From DATLXU01 sp035575515 (GTDB lineage Bacteria; Acidobacteriota; Blastocatellia; UBA7656), in NCBI GenBank assembly GCA_035575515.1, contig DATLXU010000017.1, positions 34,247 to 98,246 on the forward strand: a DNA stretch of 64,000 bases, read 5' to 3'. The notes below the pieces were generated by a model that was not told where the DNA came from, ran no database searches, and saw only the letters and a list, made by a program, of their open reading frames with translations. A program made the translations under genes and the position numbers. Positions within the stretch are counted from its first letter, which is position 1, and each line of letters begins with the position of its first letter. Shown piece by piece: positions 27,504 to 34,558 of the stretch.

Positions 27504-28166
27504 TCAATCCGGCTCAACGCCCGTTTTGAGGAATGACGAGGGGCAAAAGCTTTCAACAACGCACGCATCGCAGAGCGGCTTGCGCGCTTTGCAGACCTTG
27601 CGCCCGTGATAAATCATCAGGTGCGCAAAATCAATCCAATCTTTTTTCGGGACAAGCTCAATCAAATCGCGCTCGATCTTTTCGGGCTGCTCGTTTTCGG
27701 TAAGCCCCAATCGCTTTGACAATCGCGCGACGTGCGTGTCAACCACGACGCCAGATGCTATGCCGAATGCGTTGCCCAACACAACGTTTGCCGTCTTGCG
27801 CGCGACTCCTGGCAGCTCAAGCAAATCTTCCAAGCGGTCAGGCACGCGGCCAGAGTATTTTTCGATAATCACGCGGCACGCGCCCTGAATCGCCTTTGCT
27901 TTGTTGCGAAAAAATCCCGTTGAGTGAATGTCTCGCTCAAGCTCGCTTTGCGAAACATTCAAGTAGTCTTGCGCCGAGCGATACTTTCTGAACAAGTCGG
28001 CGGTGACAAGGTTGACGCGCTCGTCCGTGCATTGCGCCGATAGTATCGTTGCAACAAGCAATTCGAGCGGATTTGAAAAATTGAGACTGCACTTTGCGTC
28101 GGGGTACTCTTTGCGGAGCCGCGCGATTATCTTTCGCGCACGCTGTTTCTCTTCTGTGCTTGCCAA
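27504..28166 (-). CDS. nth: Endonuclease III
   Basis: A 220-residue base-excision-repair DNA glycosylase/AP lyase for oxidised pyrimidines. The HhH motif ELPGVARKTANVVL contains catalytic Lys124; Asp143 lies in VVDTHVARLS; the [4Fe-4S] loop is Cys192-x6-Cys199-x2-Cys202-x5-Cys208. Length and order of motifs match Nth. The cluster makes it a client of the ISC/SUF systems encoded elsewhere in this window. The gene lies 30 nt downstream of the end of DUF2490 on the same strand and may be its own unit. Confidence 0.97.
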   Translation of the reverse strand: MASTEEKQRARKIIARLRKEYPDAKCSLNFSNPLELLVATILSAQCTDERVNLVTADLFRKYRSAQDYLNVSQSELERDIHSTGFFRNKAKAIQGACRVIIEKYSGRVPDRLEDLLELPGVARKTANVVLGNAFGIASGVVVDTHVARLSKRLGLTENEQPEKIERDLIELVPKKDWIDFAHLMIYHGRKVCKARKPLCDACVVESFCPSSFLKTGVEPD

Positions 28167-28196
28167 GTTTCTCCTCGCTGATAGTTTTGGTATTGA

Positions 28197-28883
28197 CTAG
28201 AGCCGAACTCTGAAAGCAGTGCCGATGGCGTGAACATCGCCCGGGCGAGTTAGGCCGTCGTTCTGTCGTAAATAATATAGCTCAATCGTGAGGTTCTCAT
28301 TAAATGTTTTGCCGCCGCCAATGGAAAAACGATTGCGGACCCAACGGTTCACGCTCCGATCATAATAGACTTCATCCGACGCAAACAGCTTCAAATCAAC
28401 GCTGTCAATTTTTAAGGGATGCTCAATCTGAAGGCGATTGCGATAGCGCGTCGAATCAATGGGATTACGAAAGCGGCGCTCGAATTGATTGCGATCGCTG
28501 ACGCTGAAACGGCCAAGCGGGAAGCGCATCGTGCCCGCAAACATCAACCGGTTCTCATAGCCTTTTCGACCTGCCACAGGCTGAGTCGCGATATAGAGAT
28601 AGCCCGGCGAAAGGCTCAGGTATTTCCCAGCTTTGAAAGTGAACGAGCCGCCCGCGCGCTCATTCACAAAATGGCTCAAGTCGCGACCCAGGCGCAGTCC
28701 GCCGAGCAGGTTGAAATCAATCTTCTTACTCACGGGAAAAGTCACCTGAAAATCGTTCCACCACTGAGTGTCGTCGCGCGGCGAGCCGTTGCCCGATTGG
28801 GCATAAGCATTGCAAACCAGAAGCGCGATGACCGTAAGAACAGCAGAATATCTAAAGGTAGACTTGCCCATTTTCCTCGACAA
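28197..28883 (-). CDS. DUF2490-family outer-membrane beta-barrel-like protein
   Basis: A 228-residue exported protein. Signal peptide (YSAVLTVIALLVCNAYAQ), then alternating amphipathic strands ending in an aromatic/hydrophobic C-terminus (TAFRVRL), typical of small outer-membrane barrels. Family hallmarks are DDTQWWNDFQVTFPVSKK near the N-terminus and RYRNRLQIEHPL. The role of DUF2490 is unknown. An in-frame Met5 is an alternative start. Confidence 0.82.
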   Translation of the reverse strand: MSRKMGKSTFRYSAVLTVIALLVCNAYAQSGNGSPRDDTQWWNDFQVTFPVSKKIDFNLLGGLRLGRDLSHFVNERAGGSFTFKAGKYLSLSPGYLYIATQPVAGRKGYENRLMFAGTMRFPLGRFSVSDRNQFERRFRNPIDSTRYRNRLQIEHPLKIDSVDLKLFASDEVYYDRSVNRWVRNRFSIGGGKTFNENLTIELYYLRQNDGLTRPGDVHAIGTAFRVRL

Positions 28884-28938
28884 GAAAAAGAAAGCCGCCT
28901 TTCTGCCAGTGTTGACTCAGAAATATCGCCCGTTCGAG

Positions 28939-30204
28939 TTAATTCTGCAAGTCTAGAGTGCGGCTTGCCCTTTCACTAGCTAGAGTGAAATTCGGCAGCA
29001 GGCGAAATGCGATGAGGCCGACGGCCACGCGGTCGCCTGTCGCGAGCGGCGCGGCATTGGCTTCAGGCTTGGGCCGCGTAATCAAAGTCGGAAACCCTGA
29101 AGGTTTCTCAGCGTCATCATCGGCAAGGCTGTAAAATGGGAGATTGTCTCGTTTGCTCCGCGAGCTTGTGAAATCCAAACGCACAGAAAGTCGTTCGTAT
29201 GCTCCGACGAAATTTATCTCTTCAACAACTCCGCTCGTAAGAGCGCGGCAATTTGCGGGCAGCCGCGCGGTCTTGCTCAAACAGGCATCTTCAGGGCGAA
29301 ATACAAGTTTGACGGACTGGCCCTCGCGAAATTTTTCGACCTCTTCACCTGCAAACAAAGATACATTTCCGATCTGGACTCTTGCGCCCGTCACCACACC
29401 AATCAGCAGATTGGCCGCGCCCAAGAATGTCGCCACGTACTCGGTCGCCGGTTTGTTATAAACTTCGTCGGGCGTGCCTATCTGCTCTATTCTTCCCGCG
29501 TTCAGCACGGCTATGCGGTCGCCAAGCTCAAGCGCCTCCTCTTGATCGTGCGTGATGAAAAGCGCGGGCACGTTTACCTCTTTCAGCAGCGAGCGAATTT
29601 CTCGGCGAAGCCTCACGCGCGTCTGCGCGTCGAGCGCGCCGAACGGCTCATCGAACAACAACACCTGCGGGTTGTATGCGAGCGTGCGCGCTATGGCCAC
29701 GCGCTGACGCTGTCCGCCTGAAAGTTGAGAAGGATACTTTTTGCGATGCTCTTTCAGGTGAACGAGATCAAGCAGACGATCAACCGTCTCTTTTATCTCT
29801 TTGCGCGGGCGGCGACGGATGCGCAGCCCATAAGCTATATTCTTCTCAACAGTCATTCGCGGAAACAGAGCGTAATCCTGAAAGATGACGCCGACGCCGC
29901 GCTCGCGCGCTGGAAGCTCGGTCACGTCTCTGCCGTGAAGCACGACGCGCCCGCCGTCGGGTTCCTCAAGCCCCGCGATGACGCGCAGGATAGTCGTCTT
30001 GCCGCTGCCTGAGGCTCCCAGCAACACGAGCGATTCGCCTTCGGCTATGTCGAAGCTAATATCTTCGAGGACGATGGTTTTGTTAAAGCTCTTTTTGAGA
30101 TTGCGGACGCTTGCGGCAATCTCTCCGCGCGATTGATTGCCTGCGCGGTCTATGGCTTCGCGGTTCGATTGCTCAAGCATGGCATTCGTTCTTTCTGCCT
30201 GCAT
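28939..30204 (-). CDS. Sulfate/molybdate-type ABC transporter ATP-binding protein
   Basis: A 421-residue ATPase of the CysA/ModC/PotA class. Walker A (GASGSGKT), Q-loop (IFQDYALFPRM), signature (LSGGQRQRVAIARTL), Walker B (VLLFDEPFGALD) and H-loop (FITHDQEEAL) are all intact. The C-terminal 120 residues form a TOBE-like regulatory region that is longer than usual, with a charged insert. The start is chosen at ATG 30204, 10 nt after the permease stop and preceded by GAGGTGGG. With the permease and binding protein upstream it completes an anion importer, probably for sulfate, although tungstate or molybdate cannot be excluded. It is downstream of a c-di-AMP riboswitch. Confidence 0.9.
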   Translation of the reverse strand: MQAERTNAMLEQSNREAIDRAGNQSRGEIAASVRNLKKSFNKTIVLEDISFDIAEGESLVLLGASGSGKTTILRVIAGLEEPDGGRVVLHGRDVTELPARERGVGVIFQDYALFPRMTVEKNIAYGLRIRRRPRKEIKETVDRLLDLVHLKEHRKKYPSQLSGGQRQRVAIARTLAYNPQVLLFDEPFGALDAQTRVRLRREIRSLLKEVNVPALFITHDQEEALELGDRIAVLNAGRIEQIGTPDEVYNKPATEYVATFLGAANLLIGVVTGARVQIGNVSLFAGEEVEKFREGQSVKLVFRPEDACLSKTARLPANCRALTSGVVEEINFVGAYERLSVRLDFTSSRSKRDNLPFYSLADDDAEKPSGFPTLITRPKPEANAAPLATGDRVAVGLIAFRLLPNFTLASERASRTLDLQN

Positions 30205-30214
30205 AATACCCACC

Positions 30215-31051
30215 TCATTCGGCGTCGAGCCAGTCTCGCGCAATGAATAGAAAGCTGAATATAACGAAAGACAATATAGCCAGGACTATGGCGATGGCGT
30301 TAGCAGCCTCGACTTGCCCTTCATTGAACTTAGCGAATATATAAAGCGGGGCGGTCTGCGTGCGATTCGTTAGATTGCCTGAGACCAGAATCGTGGAACC
30401 GAACTCGCCGACAGCGCGCGCGAACGTGAGCAGCGCCCCCGTGACTATTGCCCCGCGAAGCGACGGCAGTGTCACGTGCCAGAACGTCTGCCATCTGGTC
30501 GCGCCGATTGTCGCCGACGCTTCTTCAAGCGAGCGGCTCATGGTATCGAAAACAGGTTTAATGACTCCGAAGGCGAGCGGGAACGTGACAAAGATGTTTG
30601 CGAGCACAATCGCCCACGCTGTGAACATTACCTCGACACCCTGCGGAGCAAGCAATCGGCCAAGCGTGCCGTAAGGTCCCCACAGAAGCAGCAACGCGAA
30701 CCCTGCAACCGCAGTCGGGATGGCGGTCGGCAGCGAGATGATGACTATCAGCGCATTGCGGCCCCAGAAATTGTAACGCGACAGAACGTATGCCGCGAAC
30801 AGTCCGAAGACGACGTTGAAGACGGTCGCGTAAAAACTGGTTACCATCGAGAGCTTCAATGCGAAGACGGCTTCGGGCGCGCTCAGCGCCGCCCAGAAGC
30901 TCGCAAGCCCTTTGCTCGTGCCGAACATAAAGATTGAAGCGAGCGGCAGAAGCACCAGCGGCAGCATCATTCCAATCATCACAGTGATGCTCAAAGGCCG
31001 CGCTATGTCAAAGCCGCGAACGTGTCTTAAGGCCGAAACTGCTGTGCTCAT
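30215..31051 (-). CDS. Sulfate-type ABC transporter permease
   Basis: A 278-residue inner-membrane protein with six hydrophobic segments and the EAA loop EEASATIGATRWQTFWHVTLP characteristic of CysT/CysW/ModB permeases. Only one permease gene is present, whereas the classical sulfate importer has two, so the channel is probably a homodimer. Start ATG 31051, after a GAGGTTAAAC-type site. It lies between the binding-protein and ATPase genes on the same strand. Confidence 0.9.
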   Translation of the reverse strand: MSTAVSALRHVRGFDIARPLSITVMIGMMLPLVLLPLASIFMFGTSKGLASFWAALSAPEAVFALKLSMVTSFYATVFNVVFGLFAAYVLSRYNFWGRNALIVIISLPTAIPTAVAGFALLLLWGPYGTLGRLLAPQGVEVMFTAWAIVLANIFVTFPLAFGVIKPVFDTMSRSLEEASATIGATRWQTFWHVTLPSLRGAIVTGALLTFARAVGEFGSTILVSGNLTNRTQTAPLYIFAKFNEGQVEAANAIAIVLAILSFVIFSFLFIARDWLDAE

Positions 31052-31091
31052 AAGTTTAACCTCCGTGTGTCAGATGCAGGTCGCCCCTGAG

Positions 31092-31124
31092 CCTCGAAAC
31101 AGGCTCCCAGAGCCGATTTCAAGG
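31092..31124 (-). repeat. REP-like palindrome, copy 2
   Basis: Between the binding-protein and permease genes. On the minus strand it reads CCTTGAAATCGGCTCTGGGA and onward, with outer arms CCTTGAAA and TTTCGAGG. It could form an intercistronic hairpin that sets relative mRNA levels. Confidence 0.8.
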
Positions 31125-31130
31125 TCAAAG

Positions 31131-32192
31131 CTATTTCGCCTTCTGCACCTGCTCGCGCCAGACGCGCTCGATGATTTCAGGATAAGCCCGGCTCCAGCCG
31201 CCGAAGTATTCGACAGTGAACGGCGTCTCGATTCGCGCAAACTCCGGCTTGGCATCATTCAGGCTCTCGCTCATCACGGAGCGAAAGTTGTACTGAACGA
31301 AAGCGCGCTGCGCCTCTTCGCTCCACAGGTACTGCATAAATGCGTTTATCAGCGGGCGATCAGCTTCCCTGATGTTGCGGTCAATCACGACAGCCGGATG
31401 CTCGCTGAAGATTGTCGCTCGCGGGACGACGATTTCAATGGGCGCGCCCGCCTGTTTCATCAACAATCCTTCAAGCTCGTATGTGATGAGCGCGTCGGCC
31501 CTGCTCGTTTCAAACTGCGTGCGAGCCTCGCGCGCCGAATCGGGAGTCGAGATGACGTTACGCCAGATGGCTTGAAGCGTGGCAAGCGCGCGAGCTTCGT
31601 CACGCACACCCGTCTCTTTTTCCGATTTGATCAACTCCGAGCCGTAAATCGCGAGCACGGACCACTGTGCGCCGCCGGAGCTTGCCGGGTTGGGATGAAT
31701 CAGCCTCAGGCCCGGATTGGCGAGGTCTGCAAAGTCGCGTATGCCTTTAGGATTTCCCTGCCGCACGAGAATCACGAATGGAGTTTTGTTGACGATGCCG
31801 CGATTGGGCAAAGCTCGCCAGTCTGATGTGACCGCGCCGCCTTGTTGCAATCGCTCCACGTCGCGCTCAATTGAAAGTATCGCTATCTGCGAAGGGTGCC
31901 CTTGAAGAATCTGCGTCGTGACGGTTTCAGACCCAGCAAATGATGTTGTGAAGTGAACTTCTTCGCCGTGCTCCTGTTTCCACTTTGCGGAGAACGCCGG
32001 AAAGATGGCTTTCTCCAACGATTCTTTCATTATCGAAAAGCCGGAAAGCGTTATGCCGCGCCCGCCGCTGGTTGATGGCGGTTGAGGCAGGCAACTGCTC
32101 GCGAAGGTGAGCGTGAGCATCGCAAACAATAGCGCAGCGCGCGACGATGCAATGCGATGAAGTGGCCCGAAAAAGGTTTTGTGCCAATCCAT
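31131..32192 (-). CDS. Sulfate-type ABC transporter substrate-binding lipoprotein
   Basis: A 353-residue periplasmic binding protein. Lipobox FASSC at the end of the signal sequence (Cys about residue 34), then the Sbp/CysP-like pattern (GFSIMKESLEKAIFPAF, TTSFAGSETVTTQI, RLIHPNPASSGGAQWSVLAI, AQRAFVQYNF). It captures sulfate or a related oxyanion. ATG 32192 follows AAAGGAGG. This is the first gene of the importer operon and is preceded by a riboswitch. Confidence 0.9.
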   Translation of the reverse strand: MDWHKTFFGPLHRIASSRAALLFAMLTLTFASSCLPQPPSTSGGRGITLSGFSIMKESLEKAIFPAFSAKWKQEHGEEVHFTTSFAGSETVTTQILQGHPSQIAILSIERDVERLQQGGAVTSDWRALPNRGIVNKTPFVILVRQGNPKGIRDFADLANPGLRLIHPNPASSGGAQWSVLAIYGSELIKSEKETGVRDEARALATLQAIWRNVISTPDSAREARTQFETSRADALITYELEGLLMKQAGAPIEIVVPRATIFSEHPAVVIDRNIREADRPLINAFMQYLWSEEAQRAFVQYNFRSVMSESLNDAKPEFARIETPFTVEYFGGWSRAYPEIIERVWREQVQKAK

Positions 32193-32254
32193 GAGAGCCT
32201 CCTTTCAAAGCAGGGAATGCAGACGCCTTCTCTGGCCGCTCCCAAATACACAAA

Positions 32255-32281
32255 GGGCGCGGAGCAAAACGCCCCGCGCCT
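32255..32281 (-). terminator. Expression-platform terminator hairpin of the riboswitch
   Basis: GGCGCGG and CCGCGCC (32256-32262 and 32274-32280) form a GC-rich hairpin 36 nt after the aptamer and about 63 nt before the first ATG. The T run after it is short (CTTTGTGTATTT), so control could be termination or another mechanism. Confidence 0.6.
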
Positions 32282-32316
32282 CAGAACCTTTTCGCGGCGT
32301 GTTTGCCCTTCCCTTA

Positions 32317-32468
32317 GCCTGCGAGGTTAGCTGACGGGCTTGGGCTGGAAGTACCCTACGCGAAGCCATTTCGCGATGCGCCCCGTGTCGCGCACAAAGC
32401 GCGACGATGGTTCCCCCGCGTTGCTCGTCCAGACGCACACTCTGGCGCGGCGAGCAACTTCGGCAGAC
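32317..32468 (-). ncRNA. Cyclic-di-AMP riboswitch (ydaO/yuaA type)
   Basis: Read on the minus strand, the hallmarks appear in order. P1 is GTCTGC (32463-32468) with GCAGGC (32317-32322). A perfect hairpin GTTGCTCG/CGAGCAAC comes next, then GCGGGGGAACCA, GGGGCGCATCGCG, GCGTAGGG and the nearly invariant CCCGTCAGCTAACCTCGCAG block. The ydaO aptamer binds two c-di-AMP molecules and usually turns genes off. The transcript starts at a promoter with TTGACA. The downstream operon is a sulfate-type importer. Confidence 0.92.
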
Positions 32469-32485
32469 AGATTGTCAATGGCTCA

Positions 32486-32515
32486 ATACTACACGCAGGC
32501 AAGAAAGAATGTCAA
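32486..32515 (-). promoter_or_regulatory. Promoter of the riboswitch-importer operon
   Basis: On the minus strand TTGACA (32510-32515), an 18-nt spacer, then TAGTAT (32486-32491). The predicted start is about 10 nt before the aptamer P1 strand. Confidence 0.75.
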
Positions 32516-32544
32516 AATCCAAGTCCTAAACATGCCGCTCTCGA

Positions 32545-32942
32545 CTAGTGCAGCGTAAGCCTGATGCCAATCTTATTGCAATAAGCCATCAGCCCTTTGA
32601 TTCTTTTGCGCGAGGGCAGTTTCAAGCTCGGCGCTTCGGCCCGACGCGGGCTTCGTTATTGCTGGCGGCGCGTCCGGCCGTCCAGAAGACCTCTTCGCCT
32701 TTCGGGAGATTTTTCAACTCGGATTTCAACGCCGCGTCACCGACGCGAATCGTTCTGTTCGTTGTTATCTCATCGAAGCTCTTAACGCGATTCGTTCCCG
32801 AAAGAAGCGAGTAATGCCATTTGCCTTTCACTTTCCAGCTATACAACTCATAGCCCTTCATCGCGGATTGCGGCTGATGGCCGAACGCTGCAACCGCGAC
32901 CGACAATATTATGACTGTTGAAATAATCTGTCTGCCGAACAC
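32545..32942 (-). pseudogene. Small exported hypothetical protein, frameshifted near its C-terminus
   Basis: The frame from ATG 32942 gives a signal peptide and a domain with YELYSWKVKGKWHYSLL and TIRVGDAALKSELKNLPKG, then stops at 32622. The next frame continues LKLPSRKRIKGLMAYCNKIG and ends at the TAG at 32545-32547. Adding one G to the GGG near 32643 joins both into about 132 residues with a plausible conserved C-terminus. It could be a natural frameshift or a sequencing error. Function unknown. Confidence 0.65.
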
Positions 32943-32962
32943 TCTCTTCTCCTTTCAATCGC

Positions 32963-34333
32963 TCACTCGCCGAGGTGCGCGCCCATCATCACGCCTTCGA
33001 TCTCTTCGATGGTCTTCGGCACGCGGGCCGAAAGAACCTCGCAGCCGTCTTCGGTCACAAGCACATCATCTTCGATGCGCACACCTATCCCGCGATAACG
33101 CGCATCAACGTCTTCGATGTCTTCTGCGATGTAAAGCCCCGGCTCGACCGTCAGCACCATTCCCGGTTCGAGCTTGCGCCATTCGTCGGCAATTTTGTAC
33201 GGGCCTGCGTCGTGCACGTCCATGCCGAGCCAGTGACTCGTGCGGTGCATGTAAAACTTCTTGTAGCCCTGCGGCTGATCTTTCTGATTTTGAAACTTGT
33301 CGCCTTCTTCAATCAGCTTATCAACATCGCCTTCCAGCAATCCGAGCCGCACCATGCCCTCGGTGAGAACTCGCACAGCAGCATTATGCGACTCGATGAA
33401 CGCAGCGCCCGGCCTGATCGCTTTAATCGCTTCAAGTTGCGCGTCGAGCACTATTTGATAAATCTCGGCTTGGGCTTCGGTAAATGTGCCACTTGCCGGA
33501 AGCGTGCGCGTAACGTCTCCCGTGAAGTAGCCATACTCCGCGCCCGCGTCAATCAAGAGCAGATCGTTTTCTTCGATTCGCCGGTTGTTCGTCGTGTAGT
33601 GCAAGACGGTTGCATTTGCGCCCGATGCAACAATCGGCGCGTAGCCGTGTCGCGGGCTGCCGCTCTTGCGAAAGACATAACGCAGGACCGCTTCGATCTC
33701 ATATTCGTAAACGGTCGGCCTGAGCGCGCGAATCGCGGCGAGGTGTCCTTCGCAAGTTATGTCAACAGCGCGACGAAGCAATGCAAGGTCATCGCTCGTC
33801 TTAACGAGCCGCATCTCGTGAAGCAGATCAGCCGGATCAATCACGGCGTTCGGTCCCGCGCCGTTGCGCTGCCGCTCGCGCTGAAACCTTCGCATCAAAC
33901 CGATGAGCCGCTCATCGAATGTCGGATCGCTGCCGAAGCGATAATAAATCCTGTCGGCCTTGCCTATCAGCCTGGGCAACTGCTCATCGAGCTTATCAAT
34001 CGTGAAAGCGGCGTCTGCTCCGTAGTCGCGCTTTGCGCCTTCTTCGCCCGCGCGCCAGCCCGTCCACACTTCGCGCTCGCGGTCTTTCGGCTGAACGAAC
34101 AGGACAAACCGGTGCTCTTCGTTTTCAGGCGCGAGCACGGCGACCGCGTTCGGCTCTTCAAAGCCTGTCAGATAGTAGAAGTCCGTGTCCTGACGATACT
34201 CGTGCTCGACGTCGGAGTTGCGAATCGCAATGGGCGCGGCTGGAAAGATCGCCACGCCACCTTTGATGCGCTGCATGAACAGCTCGCGCCGCTGCTTGAT
34301 TTGATTCATTGCTTGAACATTCGAGGCTGTCAT
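32963..34333 (-). CDS. pepP: Xaa-Pro aminopeptidase (aminopeptidase P)
   Basis: A 456-residue M24B metallopeptidase that removes N-terminal residues preceding proline. N-terminal domain with EYRQDTDFYYLTGFEEPNA; C-terminal pita-bread fold with the dinuclear metal ligands: Asp in LLIDAGAEYGYFTGDVTR (two Asp), His in HRTSHWLGMDVHDAG, Glu in LTVEPGLYI and Glu in GVRIEDDVLVTEDG. Length and motif order fit the family. Met9 (MNQIKQRR) is an alternative start. Cytoplasmic. Confidence 0.95.
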   Translation of the reverse strand: MTASNVQAMNQIKQRRELFMQRIKGGVAIFPAAPIAIRNSDVEHEYRQDTDFYYLTGFEEPNAVAVLAPENEEHRFVLFVQPKDREREVWTGWRAGEEGAKRDYGADAAFTIDKLDEQLPRLIGKADRIYYRFGSDPTFDERLIGLMRRFQRERQRNGAGPNAVIDPADLLHEMRLVKTSDDLALLRRAVDITCEGHLAAIRALRPTVYEYEIEAVLRYVFRKSGSPRHGYAPIVASGANATVLHYTTNNRRIEENDLLLIDAGAEYGYFTGDVTRTLPASGTFTEAQAEIYQIVLDAQLEAIKAIRPGAAFIESHNAAVRVLTEGMVRLGLLEGDVDKLIEEGDKFQNQKDQPQGYKKFYMHRTSHWLGMDVHDAGPYKIADEWRKLEPGMVLTVEPGLYIAEDIEDVDARYRGIGVRIEDDVLVTEDGCEVLSARVPKTIEEIEGVMMGAHLGE

Positions 34334-34383
34334 GTATAACTCACGAAATTTTCATGGCGCATTATGCGCTTGCTCGGCGGCGC

Positions 34384-34450
34384 GATTTTGGATTGATGAA
34401 AAGTTCGGTGTAGCGGCTTAGCTGACATTCAACTCCGGCAATCCAAAATC
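34384..34450. repeat. Inverted repeat GATTTTGGATTG / CAATCCAAAATC
   Basis: Two perfect 12-bp arms (34384-34395 and 34439-34450) are separated by 43 nt, in the 225-nt region upstream of the polymerase gene. The right arm is followed by a further AAAATC word. Confidence 0.65.
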
Positions 34451-34558
34451 CAAAATCTAATTGCTTGTCCACAGCGTTGATGCGACAATTCACAACCATA
34501 TCCGTTGTGCTAGACTTTCAGTGTAGCGCAAGCTGACAGCAGGTTAAAGGCGGAGGCG

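Noticed and set aside
28939..32192. Calling the importer molybdate or tungstate specific
   Set aside because: The binding protein pattern is closer to Sbp/CysP, but one permease gene and the residues visible do not decide the substrate.
32975..34339. A 454-codon open frame opposite pepP
   Set aside because: It is an antisense frame with improbable composition over a well-supported M24 peptidase; GC-rich codons leave such frames open by chance.
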